Below, in pieces: positions 43,540 through 55,147 of a DNA stretch of 64,000 nucleotides. Each line of letters begins with the position of its first letter. Position 1 is the first letter of the stretch. Below the pieces are notes generated by a model, which was not told the DNA's origin, ran no database searches, and worked only from the letters and a program-made list of their open reading frames with translations. The stretch comes from Amanita rubescens. Its lineage: Eukaryota; Basidiomycota; Agaricomycetes; Agaricales; Amanitaceae. The stretch covers positions 48,016 through 112,015 of the forward strand of contig WION01000172.1 of assembly GCA_015039365.1 (NCBI GenBank), written 5' to 3'. A program made the position numbers and the translations under genes.

Positions 43540-45729
43540 ATGTCGGACTCCAAGTCAGACTCAGACGCGTCTACTAATGGTCCGACTCACCAAAGTCTCG
43601 ACGAATTCACAATGCTCACTATGTTGCTCCGTCTCACTTCCGCATTGACAAACTATAAGCGCGATATATCTCTTCATGAGCTTGGTTATACCGCAGAAGA
43701 ATCTACAAGATCATTTTTCGAGTCCATCGCCTCTGAGAGTATCCTGTCGTTGGACACCATCAACGCGATGCTTGTACGGGACAGGCGCAACGTCATCAGT
43801 GCCTGCTACGTGACAAGTTCTCGGGTCAGCGTCATCGTATTGGAAGATGGCGATGACGCTGATCTTGTAGATCCCAATTCAAGTGCTATCGGTCACAATA
43901 GCCCTGTCATCCCGGGAGCAATCGCTAGGCTTAAAGTCCCTTCGAAGGGAAAGAGTTTTTGGTCAGAAATCAAAGAACAATCGGACGATTGGTATTGTGC
44001 GAAACTGTAAGTAAATTTTCTAGCCTATGCATACTGAAATCTCACCTGGCGAGAAAGCGATTCGATAAGCCTACAAGACCACGTAGCGACGGTCTTTGAC
44101 TATCTCAACGACTACAAGGATTCGTCAAATTGGATCAAAAATGGGGACCGGTTTATCAACTATCTTTTAGCCGCTTGTTGGCGAAAGATGTACCAGGGAA
44201 TTTCGTCTTGGTCTGGACTTGGCTTTGTTTATAGCTTGAAATCTCTTTGGAATCTCTTTGAAATCAGGATCAAGCAATATAATTTTTCGAAGGACTCGGA
44301 GCTCGCACATCGAAGCCTTATTGATCAGGGTCTGGCCGATTACATGGTCAATAACCCTGTTATCATGGATGCTTTAGAGCAAGCTTTCCCCCCTGAAACA
44401 CCTTTTCTTTCAGAACATCAAGGATTTCAGGCTTTGATGATGACAGCCAAGTCCACTGAGGGACCACTCTATACTAAGGAGACTGCACCACAATTTCACC
44501 GACTCCTTCTTGCCGCGCTTATTTTGTTTGGATTTTCGCTAAATGACATGTTTGAAAAGAACTTGAACGAGTCGGATGTCGAGATTTTGGAAGGCAAGAA
44601 AAGCAGATTCGCTTTGGTCAAAAATGTCACCAAACTGTTATATTTTATCTTACGCTCGTCGGCATTCAATCACCATATCAGGATCATTACGAGGGGCGGG
44701 TACGAGATGGATCTTCTGACACATCATAACAAAGAAGAAGATATATACCTAAACTTTGCGTACGATCACAAAATAAGGCGAAGGCCAGATAACAGCGACA
44801 ACAAAGTCTCATATGACAGCCCTAACGACGACCCTGGTGTCGCGACGCTCAGGGCATTGGCCTTAGTATGCAAATTTACCTAGCTTAAGCGCCGCGATTA
44901 ACGTTTCACAGGTTCAAAGGAATCTTCGAATCGACGCGTTTGTAAAGTGGGCTAGGACCTTAGTCATTCACATCATTGGGAAGCCCGCATTGGAATTCCG
45001 AAGTAACAATATCCCTAACAATGCTAAGTTGCAGGCGTCCGTTCTTGCTGTCGATCCAGCCTTATCCTATGCCAACCCCTCTTGGTCCGAGTTTCAGTGT
45101 GTCATCGAACGCGCACTGATGGACGAATCAAACGAAGAATATGACCCAGACTCAGATAGTCCAAAAACGGACGACATTGTCAAAGCTATCATTCGGAAAA
45201 TTAATGATGAAGCGATGGAATGGAAGGGTGAAGCGGCCAAAACCATAGACTATTTCAAGTCTCTGTTGCAAGAGTCTGAGCAATGCACGACTCAAGGAGA
45301 CGCGCAACTGTTTCCATTCCATGTAGGCATGCATTGCGAGGCGGTGTTTGCAGCAGTCGTTGAGAGTTATCGTGGTATAGGCCCAAATAGGAACAGCCTA
45401 GAAATTGACTCAGAAGGCGATATGGCATTGCACGCGATTTCTGTGGTACGCCGTCTTAACTTCGTTCTTTTTTGGAAGGTCGTAATCGATCATGATCTTC
45501 ATAGGAGCCGCAAGCAGCAATGATATCCATATCAAGGCCTTGCTGTCCCGTGTGCTGGATCCTTTTGAAAATCATGGGGGCCGAGAAAAGCTTTGCACCT
45601 CGTGGTTGTCACTCGGTGATACACCCAGTCGTTTTGCCTCCTTCGCTACCTCAGGACATCCGTGACATAATGGTCATGCGTTTCCGGGGTTGCTTACGGA
45701 CTCGAATAAATCAACTCATCCGATGGTAA
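43540..45729 (+). CDS. OTT_1508-like deaminase-superfamily protein
   Basis: The protein is about 680 residues in four exons that join cleanly. The N-terminus is acidic and polar (MSDSKSDSDASTNGPTHQSL), followed by a helical body with FVYSLKSLWNLFEIRI and a middle region with DAFVKWARTLVIHIIG. The C-terminal domain has HCEAVFAAVVESY and, after an intron, ISISRPCCPVCWILLKIMG, then GCHSVIHPVVLPPSLPQDI. An H-x-E helix and a PCxxC helix form the zinc site of the cytidine-deaminase fold, and the LPP-x-LP ending is seen in the fungal OTT_1508-like group. Family substrates are unknown; some relatives are proposed to be toxin-like or nucleic-acid deaminases. The chosen ATG fits the first well-conserved residues. 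Confidence 0.75.
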
Positions 45730-46187
45730 ACGTACACGTCATTCTCAGCTCGGAGTGATACTTCAGTGTTGTAGACAGCTCTGAAGCGCATTAGAAGAGG
45801 ATAAGTAGTAGGCCGGAACGGCGGAAAGAGGACCATGCTGGCTCATAAGGTCACACCGCTAGTGTCTGCACGGCATATGAGCACTTTGATGATTTCTCGT
45901 ATATACCAACCAGTACGGGAATATGATACTGAACGAAATGGCTTCGAACTTTAGTAAATTGAACAAATTTATTCGCACACTGGCCGCCGCCGCCGCGTCG
46001 TGCACGGCTATATAGGTGCACTTGCCTTAGCCTCCGTTGCTGGATGAAGTGGCGCTGCGCATCTGGCCATCATTACAAGACTGGGCGCCCCGAGTTGCAA
46101 ACCCGACCAATAGCATATCTCCTTAATCCTTTCTCCCTTCCTGCTCCAATTCGCAACTACATATGTACAATACATATTTTAGATGCC
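45730..46187. other. Intergenic region between convergent genes
   Basis: No gene is visible. A short GCC-repeat (GGCCGCCGCCGCCGC) lies near 45985. Confidence 0.4.
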
Positions 46188-48867
46188 CTAAGCGTGACCA
46201 ATTGTTGGAAGTTCTACCTTACGCTGAACATTCAATGCCCTCTTATCACTCTCTGAAAGATCATTGTACCAGGCCCGATCATAGAAATTGAGAGGAAGCC
46301 CAGAAGGTGCGTTCCGGGCCGTAGCGCTGCCGGGTCGCCGCACGGTGCGCTTTCGGGATCGCCTGCCACCAACACCGTTTGAGGTGTTGCGGTTATCATC
46401 GACAATCCGCAACAAGTGCGTGACTTCCTTTGAGCGCCAAGACATGTTCTTGACGAAGTATTGCTTCTGGCCCGAGGTATCTGTCTCACTTTCATCTGAA
46501 CTCGTCCCTCCACGGGACAGAGTTCCGACGACGAAATCAAGTGCCTCCCAAGCCTCATCAGTGCGCCCAGCACTCTTGTTTAGTTCCGTTATGGTTTGGC
46601 GAGCCTGAAATAGCTGTAGAAGATTTGTTAAGAGAAGCGTCATTCAAACAATCAGTGAATCTCACCGTCCCCCTTCGGGAATGAGCCCTTTGACGCCGAA
46701 GGGTCTTTTGTGCTTTCTGTTTCCTGTGTTCCTCAAATTCTTTGTGGTTTTCTCCGTCCTTGGGTACGCTTGATTTATATAACCTGTGGAGGCGCTTCAA
46801 GCGGTCATAAAACGCTCTTTCCATCTCTGCTATGGTGTCTCCATCGAGTTTGTGAATTTTGGGAAAGTTTGCCACCAGTAGGCTCCATAGCTGCTTGTTC
46901 CAGGATGACTCAGCTCTCGGAAGAAAGGGACGCATGGGATCCAATGTCGGTTGAGCAGGAGCATCGTCTTCCTCGATCTCGTATTCTTCAACTTCCTCAG
47001 CAGAAGCCAACTCAGCGGCGATGATATCCTTGTCCTGCTCTATTCCCATTGCAGTGTTCATCGCCGTTCGTACAATCCGCTACATTCATGTCGGTTGCCT
47101 GCCTCAGATACGCCAGGGAGACACTTACCAGTAAATCAGTCCTCCTCTTGTCCTTGACTCTGCATGGGCCAGATGCAGGTTTGAATTTCCCACTTGTTTC
47201 GTTTCGACGGGATGATTGGCCGTCACATTGGATCTGACAAAACTCTTGGATAAGTTGGTCTAGCTTGTTTTCCTTGACAATGTTCAGAAATGAGATGAAT
47301 TAATGGATTGTAATAGACGCACCAGTTGAGCATGAGTCCCTTCCCCGTCTCCATCGTTATGATCGTCAGATGGAGTAAAGGCTCCAGAGCGCAGACGAGT
47401 TCGTGTTGTCACGCTTGATGCTGACTGCCGTACACGCGAAATCTCTGAGAAGTCGCTCATTGGTGTGACGGTGCGTGAGCTGCACGATATTATAGACCTT
47501 GCGCGCGAAGAAGCAGAAAAAGAAGATGGCGTTAAAAGTGGACGAGTTGGCGTCGCCGCGCTTGACCCTGACTGGTGTATAATACCACTCATCGGTGTGG
47601 CATTTGAAGATCTTGGCTGCAAAGAAGCAGAAGCAGAAGGTGGCGTTACACGTGGGCGAGTTGGCATCGTCGCACCCGGTAGTGGCTGGCGTAGGCGCGA
47701 AGACTCCGGAATGCCGCTCATTGTTGTGTTGCGTATGTGAGGACGAGCCTGTACGGGAGGATTTCTCCGCAAATCAGATTGCGAGATGTCCGGCGTGGCC
47801 TGTCGCGTACGAGGTGGAGAGATCTCAGGAGCGTGGAATGACGACTCCGCAGTCCGGCGTGAGTCAATTTGAAGACGGGGATTTTCCCCTCCCTTTGGCG
47901 GTCGAAACCGAACAGGGGGTGGAACAGGGTGTTGGGTCCCTTGACGTTGAGAAACCTAAAGGAAGGTGAATAACCCAAGATACCGGAGTCTCAAGAGTAC
48001 CATACCGAATTTCCAGATGCCTCAACATTGCCGGCATCCATCCGTGGATCACCATCCACCTGCGGATTGTCGTGATACCTTGGTGCTAGAGGCGATTCAG
48101 CAACCTAAACCACGAATAAATGATCCCGGACTCACCGCTACCCGTAGCGTTGCTTTCGGCCTGTGCGAATCCTTGTTCACTCATCTCCGCGCCGCTGGAA
48201 CCGATTCTAGATCCTATGCCGGATTTCCGGGTTTGTAGAAGGTGTTCAGCACGGATGTCTTTTACATTCTCATTCGCCTCGAAAGCTCGCCGCTCGGATT
48301 CCATGTGTTCTTGTGACGTTGCCTGTTGCGCCTGAACACCTTCCATCATCTTCGCGCACTGGGCAACTAGTTCATGACAGTCCTTCATGTGTTGAATCAT
48401 TTCATCGTTTGCCCTGATCTGCGAAAGAGACACGTGATTAAAGGTCATCGCATAGCGATACAACGTACCTGCTCCTCCAGCGCACTGATCTCCTGTACTT
48501 GTGTCTCTAACAACTGATGAACCGGTTTATCGTCTTGAGGAACGACACGAACTTTCGGTGGGGGTGTCACCGGCTAATGATGAATGAATATTGTGAACAA
48601 ATAAGTATCTTAGCCTACTTACGTCTGTACGGATGGCTCTTTTCCCACTTGAAGGACTTCCCAACCCCAGGAATATCAAGGGACTCCTAAAACCGAAAGC
48701 CATCTGATATTTGTCAGAACATTGCTTGTTAAATAATCAAAGAAACGTACCAATCCTCTGCTAGGAGTAGCCTGATCGACTCGAGAATAAGTATGCTTCG
48801 GCAGATAGTAAGGACAACCTACCGGTTCATCGTCATCAACCATCTGGTCCGCTTCATTCTACCATGC
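46188..48867 (-). CDS. Large unknown protein with coiled coil and Ser/Thr/Arg repeats (Agaricomycete-type)
   Basis: Eight or so exons join in frame, from NEADQMVDDDEP through PVTPPPKVRVVPQDD and a coiled coil (IRANDEMIQHMKDCHELVAQ onward). A Pro/Arg-rich segment contains three related repeats of about 40 residues (beginning MSGIPESS, MSGIIHQS and MSDFSEIS). The C-terminal half has RRTDLLRIVRTAMNTAMGIE, EEYEIEEDDAPAQPTLD, then SSDESETDTSGQKQYFVKNM with SWRSKEVTHLL and NAPSGLPLNFYDRAWYNDLS, ending PTIGHA. Proteins with this C-terminal pattern are, to my recollection, common and multi-copy in Agaricomycete genomes, with no known function. The 5' exons are not resolved; traces such as EHDDEITRQRSRQKE continue on this strand up to about 49.6 kb. 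Confidence 0.65.
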
Positions 48868-49969
48868 CCTTGTCAGTTGTAAGCCAGGTAATTCTGCTAG
48901 CACATACACTATCAACTGGATTTTCTCCTCCTTGCAAAAGCGCGAAAAAAAAGGACATAGGTGGTTGAGTGTTGAAACAAAGAACGAAGAACAAAGCGCC
49001 ACGAGAATCGGGGAGTTTGCATAAACGTGCAGTGCGAACTCAGACGGCACCCAGACTCGGCAGCGACATCTGAGTCTAACTACCTGGAGCAACAGAGGTC
49101 GAGCTCCGAAAGAATACAGTGAGGACGCATGAACGCGTGGTGGTGGCCATGTGATAGAAAACCGACCGTGAAGGCCTTGTGAGACAGGAAACGTGGATGA
49201 AGGGTCGTAAAAACAGGCCACCAGAATGGGCTAAAAAAAGAAATAACAGATCGGGAAAGCTGAACCAAATAGCGTGTGAACGCGGCCAATCGACCAATTC
49301 TCCAGTTACTGCCATTGATGATTGAAGCCCAAAATTCTACGGATAGAGCTGGACTTACGACTCGAGCGTCGCCTTCAAGAATCTACCGCCGACATCTCTG
49401 ATCCCATCGATGTTTTTGGAGAGAGAACACTGCGCGGCCCTCTCGTGCCACCTTTGCCTACTCGGCGACTCTGCCTCATTCTTTTTACTCCTTCTGGCGG
49501 CTTCTTTGACGAGTTATCTCATCATCGTGCTCTGATGGAGAGCTGTCAGATACCTGTTCAGGGAGAGATTGTAATACTTACCATGACGACTGGTCATCAC
49601 TCTAATCCAGACTCAGTAGTCGGTTCCCAGCTGTTCTATAATAGCCTGAGGATCATGAGAGCTTCACACCACGTAGTCCCGATTGTAACGTATATGTCAG
49701 TACGGCATGACCACACCCAGTGGCCCAAACCATTCTCCCCGGCTTACGCACATTTGTGTTGCACGTCATGGCCTGATAGCCGGGGTTCCGAGAAAACGCA
49801 GACACCGATGGCACACGGATTTGGAAGGTTCCTAAATGATTCCTTAAATCTGTTAACTGCATGCCAAGCGCCTACTACAAGATGACAATGGCGTCGATAT
49901 CAAGATGGACAGCTATTCTACAATCATGATAAATACTATAAAAATGACGAGTACCTACACGCCTAGACC
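48868..49969. other. Probable 5' exons of the preceding gene and intergenic sequence
   Basis: Minus-strand traces near 49.3-49.55 kb (SDSSPSEHDDEITRQRSRQK; SPSRQRWHERAAQCSLSKNI) look like exons of the large unknown gene. A minus frame MAVTGELVDWPRSHAIWF at 49.3 kb could be another. A 187-codon plus-strand frame here looks like an antisense shadow. Confidence 0.4.
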
Positions 49970-51446
49970 TTAAGTAGGCAGAGTCAACAACTTCGTTATT
50001 TGTTCTATTTTCAGCCGCTTGGAAGGGATAGATTTCCAACAACTCTGAACGAGATTCCATGCGTTAGTGTCCATTTGTGGACTTTCCAACCGAACCGGGC
50101 GTTTTCCATCCATGACAAGTCGCATAATTTGAAAACTGCTTGCTTCATGAAAAGGAACAGTATCGAAGAATATCTGTGTAAAGATACAAAGTTGCTCAAT
50201 ATGCCGGTCACATAAGTTAAGGATAGCCTAGTAGGACTCACCGCATAATAAAGGCAGCCGAACGCATAGATATCAGTTTCCATCGTTTTGGCGCTATGTT
50301 GCTTCTCGTGACCTTCGTAGCATCCATTGCAATCGGTCTGGCCACACTCGATGCACAGTCCAAATAACTCAGGTGCAGCGAAATTTAAAGAGAGCGCTTT
50401 TGTCGATCGCGTAACAGTGGCTTCGAAATGTCGCGTTGATCCGAAATCAGTGATTTGGCAGTGGAAACGAGAGTCAAGTAGAACGTTCCCCTGGAATGAA
50501 ACGAGATAAGCTGATTGGGAATGTTGGATATCATTGAGTGCTTACTCCATGTAGATCGCCATGAATAATTCCTTCTGAGTGAATGTACTCAAGGCCCTCA
50601 GCTACCTCTAGCATCTGATGAGAATGAGCAATGTCATTGAAGTCTTCTGACAACTACAATTATCTTACCAGCCTGCGTATCTCGGATAGTACGGGGGGGT
50701 TTTGCTTCTTTCTCCAATCACTTAGTGTTCCGTTCATCATGAATGGTGATATTAGGTACAGCTGTGATTTTTTTTCAAATATTCCCAACAGGGGAAGGAT
50801 AAAACGGTGTGTGAGCGATCGCCACGCTAGGGCTTCCCGACAGAAGTCTTGACTGAGTGAATCCTTAGCGAAAATCAGTACCTTCATGAGAAAAGAACGG
50901 CAATGAGCTAACATCTCTATGGCCTTTGTCCACTATCTTCAGCGCCACTTCCCGTCCTTTGTATTTGCCTCTGAAAACGCGCCCAAAGCCTCCGACCTTA
51001 ATGGGATCAAAATTCGTCTTGACGCTTGTAATAAATAAAGATTTGGGCATAACATCGGTCGATATCAGCTTGAGCATCAGCTTCCTGGCCTTCCTATTTG
51101 TATCTTGAGCCTCTGAATTTGGTAGGGTATCATTGCAGGCCAGCTTAAAAGGAATGAATTACACACGAACTGGCAAGAAAATATATATACATACATTGAG
51201 AAGAGATTCGAGCAAGGATTTGGTTTCTGAAGTACTCATTTCAGATGCAGCATCAAGATGTTCAGACTGATCCAATATTTCGCGGATTCGATCAAAGTTA
51301 ACTTTGTCGACTGTTGATTGTCTGCGCGTCATTGACTAGCAGTTATCAGTTACAGTACATTCATACCTTGGAAGTAGTACCTTAATGAGGGTTGCGAGCC
51401 ATTGGAAATATGGGAAGGACGGGCCGACGGGACCGCATCTTAACAT
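49970..51446 (-). CDS. Protein kinase, fungal TKL-like (HGDLHG type)
   Basis: This is a protein kinase domain of the type expanded in Agaricomycetes. A helical N-terminal part (VDKVNFDRIREILDQSE; SETKSLLESLLN) precedes the kinase. The glycine loop is VGGFGRVFRGKYKG, the catalytic lysine is in REVALKIVDKG, and the alphaC region reads CREALAWRSLTHRFILPLLG. The catalytic loop IIHGDLHG-NVLLD is followed by TDFGST, the APE-like NFAAPELFG, and DIYAFGCLYY. The last exon ends FQIMRLVMDGKRP, then NLVQSCWKSIPSKRLKIEQI and a stop. The key K, D (in HGD) and D (in DFG) are present, so activity is expected. A cysteine-rich insert (CIECGQTDCNGCYEG) lies after the APE region. The start is uncertain: an ATG at 51446 lies inside the last exon of Ras, and an in-frame fusion to Ras is possible. 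Confidence 0.9.
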
Positions 51447-52431
51447 ATTGTGATCGTCGTCATCATCAGCGGTACCTGACGCATATAATAGAACCCGAGA
51501 GGTGAGATGATGAGAGTGAAGGGCGATCAAACAAGTTCACCTATCATTTCTCCATATACATTCGGGTATTCACCCTGAAAGGATTAAGTAGGGATAGGTG
51601 TGATTCCAGGGAACGAAGAAGCGAACCTTGTCATACTTGCGTACCTCGCGGACAAGGTCGGTGAACGCCTCATCGACATTGATTCGTAGCTTGGCAGATG
51701 TTTCAATGAATTTGCACCCGAAATGTTTGGCGAGATCGCGTCCCTCTGATGTAATGGTTATTAGAAAAAAGAAGAGCGAGAATAAATCACACGCACCGTT
51801 GATGCCAACTTGGCGCTCATATTCCAAATCGCACTTGTTTGCGACAATGATGACGGGGAAATAGTCCAGGTCCTTGGCTCGCAGGATTTGTTGGTAAAAC
51901 GTACTGATTTCCTCGAACGAATTACGAGAGGTAATTGAATAGATAAGTAAGAAGCCCTCTCCGACTCGTATATACTGCTCCCGCATCGCCCTGCAATAAC
52001 ATCGTTAGCATTGGGGTTTCTACGAGGCCTGGCGAAGAAAGAAGGATTCGGTGATACGTACCCGTATTCCTCTTGACCAGCTGTGTCGAGGACGTCCAGA
52101 AGAGCAACTTCATCGTCTATTGAGCTTTGCTTCTTGTACGAATCTGCTTGCGGGTCAATTTCACGAAGTGACAAAAAACGCTTTCCACTTGCCTTCGATT
52201 GTTGGATCGTATTCGTCCACAAAAACATTTTGAATGAATTGGATTGTCAACGCAGACTTCCCTACGCCTATATGATTGCAGTGAGCATGACTGGGCGTGA
52301 GGACGGAGACACCGACAGGCGACATACCACCTCCACCGACGGCAACAATCTTGTATTCTCTCAAGAACTAAGGCGAATTAGCTATGGGCAGGATTGGGAT
52401 GGGACTGAATGAGCACCTTAAGAGCTACCAT
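51336..52431 (-). CDS. RAS1: Ras-family small GTPase
   Basis: This is a membrane-linked GTPase switch controlling growth, mating and cAMP/MAPK signalling. The exons read [19 protein letters not shown], then [20 protein letters not shown] with PTIE (switch I), the [20 protein letters not shown] exon with AGQEEYG (switch II), [32 protein letters not shown] (NKxD), and [20 protein letters not shown]. All canonical G-box residues are present and exon phases agree. The intron after PTIE is of GC-AG type (GCAAGT...GCAG). The C-terminus is unusual: [12 protein letters not shown], a DDDDD run and a hydrophobic stretch ending CTVTDNC, with no CaaX motif. The last exon may instead splice into the adjacent kinase exons. 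Confidence 0.95.
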
Positions 52432-53265
52432 CTTTAACAAGGAGAAAAGGAAAGGACCGAGGCGAGGATGAAGGAAAAAGAGAAGGGCAGTGCAGTGCAG
52501 ATGTCAAGGAGACGGGCGCGTACCTGGATGCCGTTTATGGTCATGAGCGGACGATGAACCCATATATGGATACACGCGTCAAAGTGGCTCTCTGGGCTAC
52601 GAAATGGTTTCGGAGACGCTTTGACTTGGAAGACGGTGCGCGCGGGACACTAGATTTGCAAGTCTTCGACCTAAATCATGTACCAATACCATATAACCGC
52701 CTCAAAGGTTATCTGATTGAGCATGATATATAGTAAGAAGTTAGCACAGCGAACTACTACTAGTACCTGAGACTGTGAAATGCCAACCCTTTACGAGCAC
52801 GCCGGGAACGAGGCCGACTTCATCTCGCTGCCCCCTTCCCCTCCTGATCACACACACTGCCCTCCTTCGATAACGACGCTTGAGTCACATGAATCTATAG
52901 AGGGCAGTTAGCACGGAATAAAAGAACGAACAAAGGCAGAACCTACCTTTCGTCCAGGAACAATTCCCCCCTCCAGCGCGCCTACGCACCCTCAGGCTTT
53001 CCATAGCTTCGATATTCACAAGTTCCAACAAACTACACGATTATGCACATTGCGCTCCTCTTCGGTGGCTCTAGATCATCTCTTCTCCAGGGAGAGGACC
53101 ACCTGTTTGAAGTAAAAATTCAGCTTTATAGCACGGTTTACGAACCTGGACAAATCAAGTCAGGCCAAACTTGGGCACGCGAAAGATCAGTGTCGGTATA
53201 TTGGGCATCAATGATGGCGAAGAAGAAGGAGTCAAGCGTGTTGAAGTGGCATGCAGAAGAAGATT
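52432..53265. other. Ras promoter region, no gene seen
   Basis: Repeated purine-rich GGAGAAAAGGAAAGG sequence lies just upstream of the Ras start (CT-rich on the sense strand), as in many fungal constitutive promoters. No coding region is supported. Confidence 0.4.
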
Positions 53266-53942
53266 TTACTCTTGAACGAGCGCGTCAACATCATTGGTGC
53301 CGCTTTCGAAATTGCTTTGGCAATTACCAAATAGCAGATCGCAACTAGCACCTGCATTCGCAGTCCACGACTTGCATTTGTTCAAAGCGAGCATGGCGAG
53401 ATTTTTCGTGTCCGCAGGATAACCATGGTACACGTGGTAGAAGAATACGGTCATCACTGCAATATATCTATTTACACGGAACGTCTGATTGCCCGCTCAC
53501 CCTGTTGTCTATGACCATTTCAGCCAATTGTTCTCTCGTCTCTAAACCTGCGATCAGCTTGGACACCCCATAATTGCGATGGCTGATCGTGCTGCTTCAT
53601 AATGCAATGCTAGGTTTTAGGGACCCGTGTTTCATAGAGGGAAGAGTAGTCTCACGGGAAGTTGCAGCTCCCCATATGGCCACCTCTATGCATCGCGGCT
53701 CGCCTCGGCAAAAGTGATATACATTCCACCTGTAAATTACGAAACCGAAAGCATCTGGACTTATCCCCAGAAGTGGGAAAGCCCATATCAGGCATAACGT
53801 GTTGCTGCGCAGAAGCAGAAATCCACTTGAACAAGTGACGAAACTCCAAACCAGGGTGCAAGAACGCGATGATCATCCTACCAACGCAATTGAATCCAGA
53901 AGCCAAGCAGCGAGTGTTAAGCACGATCGATTCGTCACACAT
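53266..53942 (-). CDS. Unknown protein, tentative
   Basis: Three segments on one strand could form a gene: MCDESIVLNTRCLASGFNCV continuing to an AFLHPGLEFRHLFKWISAS stretch; YGVSKLIAGLETREQLAEMV; and VFFYHVYHGYPADTKNLAML with GTNDVDALVQE at the end. GT-AG signals lie between them, but the phase at the last junction (near 53.47-53.51 kb) does not agree. No family is recognised. It could be a decayed gene or a mis-sequenced one. Confidence 0.35.
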
Positions 53943-54528
53943 TCCAAGTCAGTGACGGTCAATGCATTATCATGATGGCCGCTGCCTGCCACAAACGCAT
54001 CATCTAACCACTTTAATCCGGTCTGGCAATTTCACTATAACATCGGCTTAACGCGATTTTAACATAACAGTCGCTACACAACATGGATCCTTACTTCTTG
54101 GCTCACTTTGAGCACCTCGCGCGATTTGGAGGTCATGGATGGCAGTTTGAGCACGGGATTGCTCGTAGATTTTATGGTACGTTCCCAGCACCATTCTGTC
54201 AAAAGTCGAGCTCGATGACCCAAATGCAGCTAGCTAAGCGACACACAAAAGACGGTTGGATCCAACGAACACTTCTAAAATCCAGAACGTTCATTGCCCA
54301 TCTGGTGGTAATTCTACTCACGATCTGACATGTCGGCAGCAATAACTTCATGTCACCTGTTCAGTTGCTTCCCATATGAGTGTCCGTGCATCACGTCAAA
54401 AAAGACACAAATTTATTGGTCTGACTACGGGAGACTATTGCTTCCCCTTCCTAAACACACGTGACACTCAAAGTTATAAAGAGAGGCCTGGATGGCCACT
54501 TTGAACTCCAGAGCTTGCTTTGTCCACG

Positions 54529-55147
54529 ATGTTGTTGGGAGCGGTTTACAAGATCCAAAGCGTTCAGACTGATGAATATCTCCTTCCTTCTTCGACCCCC
54601 GAAGACCGCGTTAGGACTACTCCCGACGACACTCACGCCTGCGTATGTACCTTACGATGCTATCCTTCACCAGTGTTGAAAACATATCATTCTGAAGCAC
54701 ATTACGATCACCCCTCCTGTTTCTCATGGTATTACTACTACCTCTACCATCCAAGGTAGATACGGGCTTTTCATCCATCCCGGACTCCAACACCAGGTAT
54801 GTTCCATATTTCATTTGTGGTCGTCTCGTATTCTAAGTACGATACTAAGCATATCGTATGGGGCCGCGGTCCCTTTAGATGGCAGATCGTCCCCATTGGA
54901 GACAATTTTCAGTAAGCCAGAATTAATTTTGTGACATTAAGAGAACTGACGTGGCATAGATTCTGTCCCGACGATGGTGACTCAGATTTGTGCTGGTTCC
55001 AGAACAAATCCAGCGAGCATTATGTACGTGTCTTTGCGGATATCAAAGGAACGGGACTTTACTTTCTCTATCTAGGTTGGCCTTTCTCCTGGAAAAGACC
55101 TTGTGGATAAGGAGGCTGTCTTCAAACTGATTAAGCTGAGTAAATAG
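54529..55147 (+). CDS. Small beta-trefoil-like protein, possibly a protease inhibitor or lectin
   Basis: About 140 residues in five exons with consistent phases. The protein has MLLGAVYKIQSVQTDEYLLP at the start, then ITITPPVSHGITTTSTIQGR, YDTKHIVWGRGPFRWQIVPI, FCPDDGDSDLCWFQNKSSEH, and the ending VGLSPGKDLVDKEAVFKLIK. The start (GAVYKIQSV), the central RWQIVP strand and the final FKL strand have the spacing of fungal beta-trefoils such as the mushroom serine-protease inhibitors or ricin-B lectins. The signature residues of neither are clear. There is no signal peptide, which is usual for these cytoplasmic defence proteins. The exon model depends on an acceptor inside TTCTGAAG near 54697. Confidence 0.5.

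Noticed and set aside
46024..46110. tRNA-like segment on the minus strand
   Set aside because: A GGGTTTGCAACTCGG stretch resembles a T arm, but no acceptor or anticodon stem can be paired around it.
49322..49885. 187-codon plus-strand open frame
   Set aside because: It lies opposite minus-strand sequence with protein-like exons and splice signals, and its translation has no domain or compositional bias of a real protein.
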